A model generated the notes under the pieces. The model made no database searches, had not been told where the DNA came from, and was given only the letters and a program-made list of their open reading frames with translations. Source: Burkholderia guangdongensis (GTDB lineage: Bacteria; Pseudomonadota; Gammaproteobacteria; Burkholderiales; Burkholderiaceae). From it: 64,000 nucleotides of DNA. The stretch lies in assembly GCF_013403875.1 (NCBI RefSeq), contig NZ_JACBNX010000019.1, forward strand, positions 1-64,000, in the 5' to 3' direction. Positions within the stretch are counted from its first letter, which is position 1. Each line of letters begins with the position of its first letter. Shown piece by piece: positions 17,234 to 25,925 of the stretch. The position numbers and the translations under genes are program-made.

Positions 17234-18175
17234 TCAGCCATCGAGCTCGGCCAGGGTCGGGATCGACGGCTGCGCGCCCGCGCGCGTGACCGACAGCGAC
17301 GCTGCGCGCTGCGCGAAGCGAATCGCCGCATCGACGTCCGCGCCCGCCGCGAGCCGCGCCGAGAAGGCGCCGATGAACGTGTCGCCGGCAGCCGTCGTGT
17401 CGACCGCATGCACGGCCGGCGCCGGGTAATGGCGCGCGGCACCGTCGGCGCTCAGCGCGAGCACGCCGCGCGCGCCGAGCGTGATCAGCACGTTGCGCGC
17501 GCCGTTCGCCTGCAGCGCGCGCGCCGCGGCTTGCGCGTCGGCCGGCGTGTCGATCGGCAGCCCGGTCAGCGCGGCCGCCTCGACTTCGTTCGGTATCAGG
17601 TAATCGACGAGCGGCAACCAGTCCGCCGGCAGCGGCGCGACGGCCGGCGCCGGGTTCAGCACGACGGTCCGGCCGAGCCGCCGCCCCGCGCGCAGCGCCG
17701 CATGCACCGCGTCGGCCGGTGTCTCGAGCTGGCAGATCAGCACGTCGGCCGCCGCGAGCGTCGCCTCGTGGCGCGCGATCGTGTCCGGCGTCACTTCGCC
17801 ATTGCTGCCCGCGACGATCACGATCGCATTCTGGCTCGCGTCGTCGACGACGATCAGCGCGACGCCGGTCGGCGCGGACGCGCTCGACGCGAGCCCCGCG
17901 CAGTCGATCCCTTCGGCCTCGAGGCCGGCGCGCAGCGCGTCGCCATGCGCGTCGGCGCCGACACAGCCGATCATCGCGACCCGCGCACCGAGCCGCGCGG
18001 CCGCGACCGCCTGGTTGCCGCCCTTGCCGCCCGCCGCCTGCGCGAACGTGCGGCCCGCGAGCGTCTCGCCGGGCTTCGGCAGCCGCGGCGCCCGCACGAC
18101 GAGATCCATGTTCAGGCTGCCGATCACGGTCACGCGGCCGCCGCCCGGCGCGCCGGCCGCGGCCGGCACCGTCAT
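17234..18175 (-). CDS. rbsK: Ribokinase, 313 aa
   Basis: PfkB-family sugar kinase that phosphorylates D-ribose to ribose 5-phosphate in the cytosol. The family signatures are complete: VIGSLNMDLVVRAPRLPKPGET at the start, AGGKGGNQAVAAARLG (~48-63) for substrate binding, and DTTAAGDTFIGAF (~259-271) with catalytic base Asp265. ATG overlaps the regulator stop by ATGA, so translation is coupled to rbsR. The kinase is intact even though the transporter genes of the locus are lost. It can still use ribose released from nucleosides. Confidence 0.93.
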   Translation of the reverse strand: MTVPAAAGAPGGGRVTVIGSLNMDLVVRAPRLPKPGETLAGRTFAQAAGGKGGNQAVAAARLGARVAMIGCVGADAHGDALRAGLEAEGIDCAGLASSASAPTGVALIVVDDASQNAIVIVAGSNGEVTPDTIARHEATLAAADVLICQLETPADAVHAALRAGRRLGRTVVLNPAPAVAPLPADWLPLVDYLIPNEVEAAALTGLPIDTPADAQAAARALQANGARNVLITLGARGVLALSADGAARHYPAPAVHAVDTTAAGDTFIGAFSARLAAGADVDAAIRFAQRAASLSVTRAGAQPSIPTLAELDG

Positions 18176-19200
18176 GTGCGCGCGCCGGCCTCGGCCGGCT
18201 CCCGGTATGCGCCCGTCGACTCGCGCAGCACGAGCCGCGGCGAAACGACGCGCCGCCGCTGCGGCGCGCTCGCCGATCCGCCGATCCGCTCGATCAGCGT
18301 CTGCGCGGCCATTTCGCCGAGCGCGCGCACCGACTGCCCGACCGTCGACAGCGCCGGATACGTGTAGCGCGAGAACTCGATGTCGTCGAAGCCGATGATC
18401 GAGCAGTCGTCGGGCACGCGCAGCCCGCGCTCGGCCGCCGCGCGCAGCGCGCCGAGCCCCATCAGGTCGTTGCCCGCGAAGATCGCGCTCGGCCGCACGC
18501 TCGAAAAAAGCCGCGTCGCCGCGTGATAGCCGCCGAGGCACGAGAAGTCGCCCTCCGCGATCGCGCCCGGCACGATCTCGATCCCGCGCTCGGCCATCGC
18601 GCGGATGAAGCCGTGCACCCGCATCGCGCTGACCGCCGTCTCGACCGCCCCGGTGATGCAGCCGATGTTCGCGTGCCCGAGCTCGAGCAGATGCCGCGTC
18701 GCGAGATACGCGCCGCGCTCGTGGTCGATCTGCACGAGATCGGCGTCGACCCCCTCGATGTTGCGGTCGACGACGACGAGCGGCGCCTGCGTGTCCGCGA
18801 GCGTCTGCGCGAGCACCGCGTCGTCGCCGGCCGACGCGACGATCAGCCCGTCGATCCGCTTTTCCTGCAGCACGCGCAGATAGTTGCGCTGCTTCGCGGG
18901 ATCGTCGTCGGAGTTGCAGAAGAACACGCAGTAGCCGCTGATCGCGCATTGATCCTCGATTCCGCGCGCGAGCTCCGCGAAGTACGGATTCGTGCTGTTC
19001 GGCACCACGAGCCCGATCGTCGCGGTCGAGCGCTGCTTCAGCGAGCGCGCGACCGCCGACGGCACGTAGTGCAGCTCGCGGATCGCGGCCTCGACCTTCG
19101 TCCGAACGTCAGCCGACACCGGCCGCGTGTTGTTCACGACGTGCGACACGGTCGTAAAAGACACGCCCGCCCTGGCTGCCACATCCTTGATTGTCGCCAT
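18172..19200 (-). CDS. rbsR: LacI-family ribose operon repressor, 342 aa
   Basis: DNA-binding repressor. The N-terminal LacI helix-turn-helix MATIKDVAARAGVSFTTVSHVVN is followed by the hinge VPSAVARSL. The periplasmic-binding-protein-like effector domain contains VVVDRN and CSIIGFDDIEFSRY. Between rbsK and the rbsC relic, its likely operator is the CAAACGTTTG palindrome before rbsB. The protein looks full length with intact key residues. Confidence 0.88.
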   Translation of the reverse strand: MATIKDVAARAGVSFTTVSHVVNNTRPVSADVRTKVEAAIRELHYVPSAVARSLKQRSTATIGLVVPNSTNPYFAELARGIEDQCAISGYCVFFCNSDDDPAKQRNYLRVLQEKRIDGLIVASAGDDAVLAQTLADTQAPLVVVDRNIEGVDADLVQIDHERGAYLATRHLLELGHANIGCITGAVETAVSAMRVHGFIRAMAERGIEIVPGAIAEGDFSCLGGYHAATRLFSSVRPSAIFAGNDLMGLGALRAAAERGLRVPDDCSIIGFDDIEFSRYTYPALSTVGQSVRALGEMAAQTLIERIGGSASAPQRRRVVSPRLVLRESTGAYREPAEAGART

Positions 19201-19225
19201 ACCTTTTTCCTCGTTGTTCTGTCGG

Positions 19226-19324
19226 TTACGCCTGGCGCGCCCGAGCGCGACGGCGGCGATACGTGTCGAGCAAGACCGTGAGTACGACCGCGATCACGAT
19301 CACCGCGCCCGTCATGATGCGCTT
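19226..19324 (-). pseudogene. Relic of the ribose ABC permease (rbsC) C-terminus
   Basis: In the gap between rbsR and rbsB, the minus strand encodes an open C-terminal tail. It contains RIMTGAVIVIAVVLTVLLDT followed by an Arg-rich end and a TAA stop at 19226. This is the typical last transmembrane helix and basic tail of RbsC-type permeases. Going upstream the frame loses family character and hits TAG at 19373. The remainder of rbsC (about 300 codons) and all of rbsA are missing, so this is a deletion scar rather than a gene. Confidence 0.75.
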
Positions 19325-19442
19325 TATTGGCTTGTTTGCGCCGATTTGCGCAAACCCCGCCTCGTGCTGAACCTATCGTATGTCAGGAAGTGCAAGCTCA
19401 AAGCCGAGAATAGCGCGGTCATCTCGGCGGCCGCGCGTCGCG

Positions 19443-20393
19443 TCACTTCGTGACCAGATCGACCGGCGTCTCGACGACGCGGGACAGATCGGCCTGCTTC
19501 CGGTGCTCGGTGATCGCTTTCAGCGCGGTGTCGATGCCGAACACGGCCTGCTTGCCCGCGTACTGGTCGGCGCTCGCGAGCACGCGGCCGTCCTTCAGCA
19601 TCGGCCTGATCGCGGCGATGTCGTCGTAGCCGACCACGTAGACCTTGGCCTGCTTGCCGGCCGCGCGCACCGCCGACACCGCGCCGATCGCCATGTTGTC
19701 GTTGCCGCACAGCAGCGCCTTCAGGTTCGGGTATTGGTTCAGCATCGCTGTCGCGACCGCGTTGCCCTTGTCGGTCTCCCATTCGCCGGACCGCACCGAC
19801 ACGACCTTCATCCCGCCCGCCTTCATCGCGTCCCGGAAGCCGGCGGTGCGCCGCTGCGCGTTCGTCGTCGTCGACACCCCCTCGACGACGACGACCTCGT
19901 CGCCCGCCGTCAGCCGCTTCGCCAGATAGTCACCGACCTTGCGCGCGCCCTTGCGGTTGTCGGGCCCGACGAACGGCACGTTCAGGTGCTTCGACTTCAG
20001 CGCGTCCGGATCGAGCGGGTTGTCGATGTTGACGACGATGATCCCGGCGTCGACCGCCTTCTTCACGACCGGCACGAGCGCCTTCGAATCGGCGGGTGCG
20101 AGCACGATCGCGTCGACCTTCGACGCGATCATCCGCTCGACGATGCGGATCTGGCTCGCGGTGTCGGTTTCGTCCTTGATTCCGTTCGTGATCAGGTCGA
20201 ATTGCCACGCATTGTGCTTCTGGTACTCCTTCGCACCGTTTTCCATCGTCAGGAAGAACGCGTTGGCGAGCGACTTCATGACGAGCGCGATCTTCGGCTT
20301 CGATGCCGCGAACGCAGGCGCGACCGGCACGGCGGCTGCGGCTGCGGCGGCGAGCGCGACGGTCAGGAAACGGCGGCGATGCGTGACGTTCAT
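19443..20393 (-). CDS. rbsB: Ribose-type ABC transporter substrate-binding protein, 316 aa
   Basis: Periplasmic sugar-binding protein (cluster B). The signal peptide (RRRFLTVALAAAAAAAVPVA, ending AFA) is followed by KPKIALVMKSLANAFFLTMENGAKEYQ, IVLAPADSKALVPVVKKAVDAGI, and the ligand/closure motifs NIDNPLD and VYVVGYDDIAA. It is full length. Because the ATPase and permease genes are missing here, it can work only with a transporter encoded elsewhere or as a chemoreceptor ligand-binding protein. Confidence 0.88.
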   Translation of the reverse strand: MNVTHRRRFLTVALAAAAAAAVPVAPAFAASKPKIALVMKSLANAFFLTMENGAKEYQKHNAWQFDLITNGIKDETDTASQIRIVERMIASKVDAIVLAPADSKALVPVVKKAVDAGIIVVNIDNPLDPDALKSKHLNVPFVGPDNRKGARKVGDYLAKRLTAGDEVVVVEGVSTTTNAQRRTAGFRDAMKAGGMKVVSVRSGEWETDKGNAVATAMLNQYPNLKALLCGNDNMAIGAVSAVRAAGKQAKVYVVGYDDIAAIRPMLKDGRVLASADQYAGKQAVFGIDTALKAITEHRKQADLSRVVETPVDLVTK

Positions 20394-20420
20394 GCGCAGG
20401 TCCTTATATGTTGTTTTAGT

Positions 20421-20440
20421 GCAACCAAACGTTTGCGTTG
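20421..20440. promoter_or_regulatory. RbsR-type operator before rbsB
   Basis: A perfect 10-bp palindrome CAAACGTTTG (20426-20435), embedded in GCAACCAAACGTTTGCGTTG, lies 33 bp upstream of the rbsB start. The central ACGT with flanking A/T is the LacI/GalR-family operator type, matching the adjacent rbsR gene. Confidence 0.7.
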
Positions 20441-20543
20441 TATGAGCGCAACAGCGGCCTTCTTCGATGCGGTTCGGTGCGACAGAGAGGAATCGACGGA
20501 GACGGCCGGCTGCCCGGTGCGGAGGTGGCGCCCGCGCGCGACT

Positions 20544-20560
20544 GCCGGCCCGAGGCCGGC
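20544..20560. terminator. Hairpin between cysB end and rbsB promoter
   Basis: GCCGGC-CCGAG-GCCGGC forms a 6-bp GC stem about 70 bp past the cysB stop (minus strand). There is no T-run. It could end the cys operon transcript. Confidence 0.35.
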
Positions 20561-20629
20561 GAGGTGATCGGTATGCTGGACCGTTTCGCGTCGGCGTGCA
20601 ACCGATCCGATCCGAATCAAGGGTTTATT

Positions 20630-21556
20630 TCAGACCGCCTCGCGCAATTGCCCGGCGATCTCGGCCTCGGTCAGCTGCGGCGCGAACATCTCGATCAGCC
20701 GGTACGCGTACGCGCGCAGGAACGCGCCGCGGCGCAACCCGACACGCGTCGTGCTCGCCTCGAACAGATGCTGGGTGTCGAGCGCGGCGAGGCCCGAATC
20801 GCGCTGCGGATCGTATGCCATCGCGGCGACGACACCGATCCCCATCCCGAGCTCGACGTAGGTCTTGATCACGTCCGCGTCGATCGCGGTCAGCACGACG
20901 TCGGGCACCGCGCCCGCCTGCGCGAACGCGTGGTCGATGTGCGAGCGGCCGGTGAAGTCCTGGTCGTACGTGATGATCGGATACTCGGCGATTTCCTCGA
21001 GCGTCAGGTTCTCGCGCCCGACGAGCGGGTGGTCCTTCGGCACGACGACCGTGTGATGCCACGAGTAGCACGGGAACGTGACGATGTCCGGATAGCGGTC
21101 GAGCGCTTCGGTCGAGATCCCGATGTCGGCCTCGCCGTTCAGCACCATCTGCGCGATCTGCTGCGGGCTGCCCTGCCGCAGCGCGAGATGCACCTTCGGG
21201 AACACGTCGGAGAACTGGCGGATCACCTTCGGCAGCGCATAGCGCGCCTGCGTGTGCGTGGTCGCGACGACGAGGTGGCCGCTGTCCTGGTCCGCGAACT
21301 GGCGCGCGACGCGGCGCAGGTTCTCCGCGTCGAGCAGCATCCGTTCGATCAGCTGGTGCACCGCCTTGCCCGGCTCGGTCAGGCCCGTCAGGCGCTTGCC
21401 GCGGCGGATGAAGATGTCGACGCCGAGCTCGTCTTCGAGATCCTTGATCTGCTTCGACACGCCCGACTGCGACGTATACAGCACGTTCGCGACTTCGGTC
21501 AGGTTCATGTTCTGGCGTACCGCCTCGCGCACGAAGCGCAGTTGCTGGAAATTCAT
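20630..21556 (-). CDS. cysB: CysB-type LysR regulator, 308 aa
   Basis: Activator of sulfate assimilation that senses N-acetylserine. It starts MNFQQLRFVREAVRQNMNLT with the wHTH segment TEVANVLYTSQSGVSKQIKDLEDELGVDIFIRRGKR, diagnostic of CysB/Cbl. The effector domain has TTHTQARYALPKVIRQF and GMGIGVVAAMAYDP. It is the last gene of the sulfate transport operon, 56 bp after cysA. Confidence 0.92.
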   Translation of the reverse strand: MNFQQLRFVREAVRQNMNLTEVANVLYTSQSGVSKQIKDLEDELGVDIFIRRGKRLTGLTEPGKAVHQLIERMLLDAENLRRVARQFADQDSGHLVVATTHTQARYALPKVIRQFSDVFPKVHLALRQGSPQQIAQMVLNGEADIGISTEALDRYPDIVTFPCYSWHHTVVVPKDHPLVGRENLTLEEIAEYPIITYDQDFTGRSHIDHAFAQAGAVPDVVLTAIDADVIKTYVELGMGIGVVAAMAYDPQRDSGLAALDTQHLFEASTTRVGLRRGAFLRAYAYRLIEMFAPQLTEAEIAGQLREAV

Positions 21557-21612
21557 GGGTCAGGGCCTCTTGGGCTTGGTATTGATCTAATGGGTGATGC
21601 GTGATGGCCGCG

Positions 21613-22707
21613 TCAGCGCGCCGGGAACACGCGCACCGCGCGCGGCACGGCGCGCGCGCGGTCGCCTGCCTGCAGCGCGAGCGCGCGCCACGCGTCGCGG
21701 TCGAGCTCCGCCTCGAGCGCGACGCCCGCCGCCGACGCGAGCTCGACGCGCACCGCGCCGCCGAGCGGGATCACGCGCCGCACGTCGACCACGATGCCGC
21801 CGCCCGCCGCTTTGTCCACTGCTTCTTCCACTGCTTCGCCCGCCGTTTTGTCCGCCGGCGCGAGCCGCAGGTCGTGCGGCCGCACGTACGCGTGCGCGGG
21901 GCCCGTGAAGCCGGCGTCGACCGCGATCGGCGCGTCCGCGCCGTCGGCGACGAAGCCGCTCGCCGCGACCGTGCCCGGCAGGCGGTTCGCGGCGCCGAGG
22001 AACGCGTAGACGAACGCGCTTTCCGGATGATCGTAGACGTCCTGCGGACGGCCCGCCTGCTCGACGCGCCCGCGGTTCAGCACGACGATCCGGTCCGCGA
22101 CCTCGAGCGCCTCCTCCTGGTCGTGCGTGACGAAGATCGTCGAGATGTGCAGATCGTCGTGCAGCCGGCGCAGCCAGCCGCGCAGCTCCTTGCGGACCTT
22201 CGCGTCGAGCGCGCCGAACGGCTCGTCGAGCAGCAGCACCTTCGGCTCGACCGCGAGCGCGCGGGCGAGCGCGATCCGCTGCCGCTGGCCGCCGGACAGT
22301 TCGGAAGGATACCGCTCCCCGAGCCAGTCGAGTTGCACGAGCGAGAGCAGCGCGTGCACCTTGTCGCGGATCACGGCGTCCGACGGCCGCTCGCGGCGTG
22401 GCTTCACGCGCAGCCCGAACGCGACGTTCTCGAACACGGTCATGTGGCGGAACAGCGCGTAGTGCTGGAACACGAAGCCGACCTGCCGGTCGCGCGCGCC
22501 CACCGACCCGACGTCGAGCCCCTGCAGCACGACCTGCCCGGCGTCCGCGTGCTCGAGGCCCGCGATCACGCGCAAGAGCGTCGTCTTGCCGCAGCCGGAC
22601 GGCCCGAGCAGCGCGACGAGCTCGCCCGACGGAAAGTCGAGCGACACGTCGTCGAGCGCGGTGAAGCTGCCGAAGCGTTTGTTCAGATGACGGACGGTGA
22701 TGCCCAT
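21613..22707 (-). CDS. cysA: Sulfate/thiosulfate ABC transporter ATPase, 364 aa
   Basis: Cytosolic ATPase of the CysTWA importer. Walker A GPSGCGKTT, the Q-loop VFQHYALFRHMTVF, signature LSGGQRQRIALARALA, Walker B VLLLDEPFGALD and H-loop THDQEEALEVADR are all intact. A C-terminal TOBE-type regulatory domain follows (PHDLRL, VVDVRRVIPLGGAVRVEL). An unusual Glu/Ala-rich insertion (EAVEEAVDKAAGGG) separates parts of the TOBE domain; its DNA is locally repetitive (21820-21850). Confidence 0.93.
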   Translation of the reverse strand: MGITVRHLNKRFGSFTALDDVSLDFPSGELVALLGPSGCGKTTLLRVIAGLEHADAGQVVLQGLDVGSVGARDRQVGFVFQHYALFRHMTVFENVAFGLRVKPRRERPSDAVIRDKVHALLSLVQLDWLGERYPSELSGGQRQRIALARALAVEPKVLLLDEPFGALDAKVRKELRGWLRRLHDDLHISTIFVTHDQEEALEVADRIVVLNRGRVEQAGRPQDVYDHPESAFVYAFLGAANRLPGTVAASGFVADGADAPIAVDAGFTGPAHAYVRPHDLRLAPADKTAGEAVEEAVDKAAGGGIVVDVRRVIPLGGAVRVELASAAGVALEAELDRDAWRALALQAGDRARAVPRAVRVFPAR

Positions 22708-22719
22708 TTCGTTGCCTCT

Positions 22720-23664
22720 TCAAACATGGGATGGGTGGGGCGCGGCGTGCGCCGGGTCGGGCGAGCCGGCACGACGGCCGCGCTCGGCCGCGACGCGCCG
22801 CTCGGCGACGAGCTTCAGCGCGAGCGTGACGAGCGCGAGCAGCGCGAGCAGCGACGCCACCGCGAACGCGGCCGCGAAGTTGTATTCGTTGTAGAGAATC
22901 TCGACGTGCAGCGGCATCGTGTCGGTCTGCCCGCGGATGTGGCCGGACACGACCGACACCGCGCCGAACTCGCCCATCGCGCGCGCGTTGCACAGGATCA
23001 CGCCGTAGACGAGCCCCCACTTCACGTTCGGCAGTGTCACGCGGCGCAAGATTTGCCAGCCGGACGCGCCGAGCACGCGTGCGGCCTCCTCCTCGTCGCT
23101 GCCCTGCGCCTGCATCAGCGGAATCAGCTCGCGCGCGACGAACGGGAACGTGACGAAGATCGTCGCGAGCACGATACCCGGCACCGCGAACACGATCTGC
23201 ACGTCGTGCGCCTGCAGCCAAGGGCCGAACCAGCCCTGCGCGCCGAACAGCAGCACGTAGATCAGCCCCGAGATCACCGGCGACACTGAAAACGGCAGGT
23301 CGATCAGCGTCGTCAGCAGCGCCTTGCCGCGGAAGTCGAACTTCGCGATCGCCCACGACGCGCACACGCCGAACGCGAGATTGAGCGGCACGGCGATCGC
23401 GGCGACGGTGAGCGTCAGCGTGATCGCGGCCCACGCGTCGGGATCGGCGAGCGACGACAGATAGAACGCGACGCCCTTGCGCAGCGCCTCGACGAATACG
23501 GCCGCGAGCGGCACGACGAGGAACAGCGCGAGGAACGCGAGCGCGGCGCCGGTCAGCAGCCAGCGAACCGCGCGTGGCTCGGCGACCGGATCGACGCGCG
23601 CGGCGCGCGCGCGGGCGCCGGACGGCGACGGCGTGTCGAATGTGGCGGTACCTTGTCGGCTCAT
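22720..23664 (-). CDS. cysW: Sulfate ABC transporter permease CysW, 314 aa
   Basis: Inner-membrane permease. Six predicted helices carry the EAA loop GASGWQILRRVTLPNVKWGLVYG. Characteristic CysW text includes KFDFRGKALLTTLIDLPFSVSPVISGL and HVEILYNEYNFAAAFAVASLLALLALVTL. The start overlaps the cysT stop by ATGA. The last 20 residues are polar and Pro/His-rich. Confidence 0.92.
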   Translation of the reverse strand: MSRQGTATFDTPSPSGARARAARVDPVAEPRAVRWLLTGAALAFLALFLVVPLAAVFVEALRKGVAFYLSSLADPDAWAAITLTLTVAAIAVPLNLAFGVCASWAIAKFDFRGKALLTTLIDLPFSVSPVISGLIYVLLFGAQGWFGPWLQAHDVQIVFAVPGIVLATIFVTFPFVARELIPLMQAQGSDEEEAARVLGASGWQILRRVTLPNVKWGLVYGVILCNARAMGEFGAVSVVSGHIRGQTDTMPLHVEILYNEYNFAAAFAVASLLALLALVTLALKLVAERRVAAERGRRAGSPDPAHAAPHPSHV

Positions 23665-24572
23665 CGCGAGTCTCCTGTGTAAATGACGGGGATCGCACCG
23701 GCCGGCGCCGGCGCGGCCGGGTTCGCCGGCGCCGAGCGCGCGCTCGTGCGGTGCTGCAGCATCCATTGCAGCGAGTTGATCGCGAGCAGCATCGCGAACG
23801 ACACGACGAGCATCACGACCGCGAGCGCGGTCGCGCCCGCGTAGTCGTACTGCTCGAGCTTCGTGATGATCAGCAGCGACGTGATCTCGGACTTCATCGG
23901 CACGTTGCCGGCGATGAAGATCACCGAGCCGTACTCGCCGAGCGCGCGCGCGAACGCGAGCGCGAAGCCGGTCAGCAGCGCGGGCAGCACGGCGGGCAGC
24001 ACGACGCGGCGGAACGTGAGCCAGCGGCTCGCGCCGAGGCACGCGGCGGCCTCCTCCTGCTCGCGCTCGAAGTCCTCGAGCACCGGCTGCACCGTGCGCA
24101 CGACGAACGGCAGCCCGATGAACGTCAGCGCGACGAGCACGCCGAGCGGCGTGAACGCGATGCGGATGCCGAGCGGCGCGAGCAGGCCACCGATCCAGCC
24201 GTTGGCCGCGTAGACGGACGCGAGCGAGATCCCGGCGACCGCCGTCGGCAACGCGAACGGCAGGTCGACGATCGCGTCGACGACGCGCTTGAACGGAAAC
24301 GTGTAGCGCACGAGCACCCACGCGACGAGCAAGCCGAACGCGGCGTTGATGATCGCGCCGCCGAGCGCGGCCGAGAACGTGAGGCGGTACGACGCGAGCA
24401 CGCGCGGCGACGTGACGGCGGCGGCGAATTGGCTCCACGACAGGGTCGCGGTCTTCAGGAACGTGGCGGCGAGCGGGATCAGCACCACGAGGCTCAGGTA
24501 GGCCACCGTGATGCCGAACGTCACGCCAAAGCCGGGCAGCGCGCTCGGTTTGCGGAAGGTGAACGTCGTCAT
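23661..24572 (-). CDS. cysT: Sulfate ABC transporter permease CysT (CysU), 303 aa
   Basis: Inner-membrane partner of CysW. PSALPGFGVTFGITVAYLSL starts the first helix. The DLPFALPTAVAGISL segment and the EAA loop GASRWLTFRRVVLPAVLPALLTG are present. A longer C-terminal tail (SLQWMLQHRTSARSAPANPA) is seen in Burkholderia members. It is encoded 103 bp after sbp and overlaps cysW. Confidence 0.92.
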   Translation of the reverse strand: MTTFTFRKPSALPGFGVTFGITVAYLSLVVLIPLAATFLKTATLSWSQFAAAVTSPRVLASYRLTFSAALGGAIINAAFGLLVAWVLVRYTFPFKRVVDAIVDLPFALPTAVAGISLASVYAANGWIGGLLAPLGIRIAFTPLGVLVALTFIGLPFVVRTVQPVLEDFEREQEEAAACLGASRWLTFRRVVLPAVLPALLTGFALAFARALGEYGSVIFIAGNVPMKSEITSLLIITKLEQYDYAGATALAVVMLVVSFAMLLAINSLQWMLQHRTSARSAPANPAAPAPAGAIPVIYTGDSR

Positions 24573-24675
24573 CGGATGCTCTTGTTGGGGCGAAACATGG
24601 GTTCGCGCGGCGCTCGGCGGCGCCGCGTCGGTTGTCGTTGCCGCGACTGCGTGGCGGCGTGACTGCGTTATCGCG

Positions 24676-25713
24676 TCATTGCGGCTGGTAGATCGAATCG
24701 AACACGCCGCCGTCGGCGAAATGCGTCTTCTGCGCGTTCGTCCAGCCGCCGAACGTGTCGTCGACCGTGTACAGCTTCAGCTTCGGGAACGGCTTCGTCA
24801 GCTCGGCCGGCACGTCCTTCGAGCGCGGCCGGTAGAAGTTACGTGCGGCGATCCGCTGGCCCTCGGGGCTGTACAGGAAGTTCAGATACGCGTCGGCGAG
24901 CTTGCGCGTGCCCTTCCGGTCGACGACCTTGTCGACGACCGCGACCGGCGGCTCCGCGAGAATGCTGGCGGACGGCACGACGATCTCGAACTTGTCCGGC
25001 CCGAACTCCTTGACCGACAGGAACGCCTCGTTCTCCCACGCGATCAACACGTCGCCGATCCCGCGCTGCACGAAGCTCGTCGTCGCGCCGCGCGCGCCGG
25101 AATCGAGCACGCCCGCGTTCCTGTACAGCTTCGTGACGAAGTCCTTCGCGCTCGCGTCGCTGCCGCCCGGCAGGTGCCGCGCATATGCCCATGCGGCGAG
25201 ATAGTTCCAGCGCGCGCCGCCGGACGTCTTCGGGTTCGGCGTGACGATCGACACGCCCGGCCTGATCAGGTCGTCCCAGTCGCGGATGTGCTTCGGATTG
25301 CCCTTGCGCACGAGGAACACGATCGTCGACGTGTACGGCGACGCGTTGTCGGGCAGCCGTTTCTGCCAATCCTTCGCGACGAGCCCCTTGTTCGCGAGCG
25401 CGTCGATGTCGTACGCGAGCGCGAGCGTGACGACGTCGGCCTGCAACCCGTCGAGCACCGAGCGCGCCTGCGCGCCGGAGCCGCCGTGCGACTGCCTGAA
25501 GTCGACGGTCTCGCCGGTCTTCGCCTTCCACTGCTTCGCGAACGCCTGGTTCACGTCCTGGTAGAGCTCGCGGGTCGGGTCGTACGACACGTTCAGAAAC
25601 GCGGTGTCCGCGTGCGCGTGTCGCACGACGCCGAACGCCGCGGCCGCGCCGAGCGCGAAAGTCACGATCCATCGGCGTGCGTCGCCGGTCAGCCCCGTGG
25701 TGCGCCTGATCAT
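24676..25713 (-). CDS. sbp: Periplasmic sulfate-binding protein, 345 aa
   Basis: High-affinity sulfate receptor for CysTWA. After a signal peptide ending HAHA come the family signatures LNVSYDPTRELYQ, QSHGGSGAQARSVLDGLQADVVTLAL, NPKTSGGARWNYLAAW and GDVLIAWENEAFLS. These build the dehydrated sulfate pocket. Full length. First gene of the sulfate operon, under an AT-rich putative CysB region. Confidence 0.93.
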   Translation of the reverse strand: MIRRTTGLTGDARRWIVTFALGAAAAFGVVRHAHADTAFLNVSYDPTRELYQDVNQAFAKQWKAKTGETVDFRQSHGGSGAQARSVLDGLQADVVTLALAYDIDALANKGLVAKDWQKRLPDNASPYTSTIVFLVRKGNPKHIRDWDDLIRPGVSIVTPNPKTSGGARWNYLAAWAYARHLPGGSDASAKDFVTKLYRNAGVLDSGARGATTSFVQRGIGDVLIAWENEAFLSVKEFGPDKFEIVVPSASILAEPPVAVVDKVVDRKGTRKLADAYLNFLYSPEGQRIAARNFYRPRSKDVPAELTKPFPKLKLYTVDDTFGGWTNAQKTHFADGGVFDSIYQPQ

Positions 25714-25769
25714 CTTTTTTCCCCTTCGTGTTGTCGGTGTTGTGATGTCAGGCCAGTCTATCGATCACC

Positions 25770-25817
25770 TTTCATGATTAAAAATAATCTTTCTTGGAAT
25801 TTTTATATTGAAAAGTG
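25770..25817 (-). promoter_or_regulatory. AT-rich sbp promoter/CysB-type activation region
   Basis: This 48-bp block is over 70% A+T in a GC-rich genome. It includes the inverted repeat GATTA-AAAA-TAATC (25776-25789). It lies about 60-105 bp upstream of the sbp start, where CysB binds in other bacteria. CysB has no strict consensus, so the assignment depends on position and composition. Confidence 0.45.
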
Positions 25818-25853
25818 CTAACGAGGCGGCGGCGATGGCGCACGGTGCCGGAC

Positions 25854-25870
25854 TTCAAGTAACACTTGAA
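25854..25870. promoter_or_regulatory. MerR-like palindrome upstream of lexA
   Basis: TTCAAGT-AAC-ACTTGAA is a perfect 7+3+7 inverted repeat. It resembles MerR-family operators in half-site sequence. It lies between the sbp promoter region and the SOS boxes. No MerR gene is nearby. Confidence 0.45.
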
Positions 25871-25882
25871 TTTCGCGGAACA

Positions 25883-25918
25883 CTGTATAAAAATACAGCT
25901 CACTGTCTATCCATACAG
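25883..25918 (+). promoter_or_regulatory. Tandem LexA (SOS) boxes
   Basis: Two perfect CTGT-N8-ACAG sites, CTGTATAAAAATACAG (25883-25898) and CTGTCTATCCATACAG (25903-25918), are spaced 20 bp centre to centre. They end 7 bp before the lexA start, giving autorepression by two dimers, as in E. coli. Confidence 0.95.
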
Positions 25919-25925
25919 CTGAACC

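Noticed and set aside
21587..23698. 703-aa minus frame across cysA/cysW
   Set aside because: Arg/Ala-rich out-of-frame reading of cysA and cysW.
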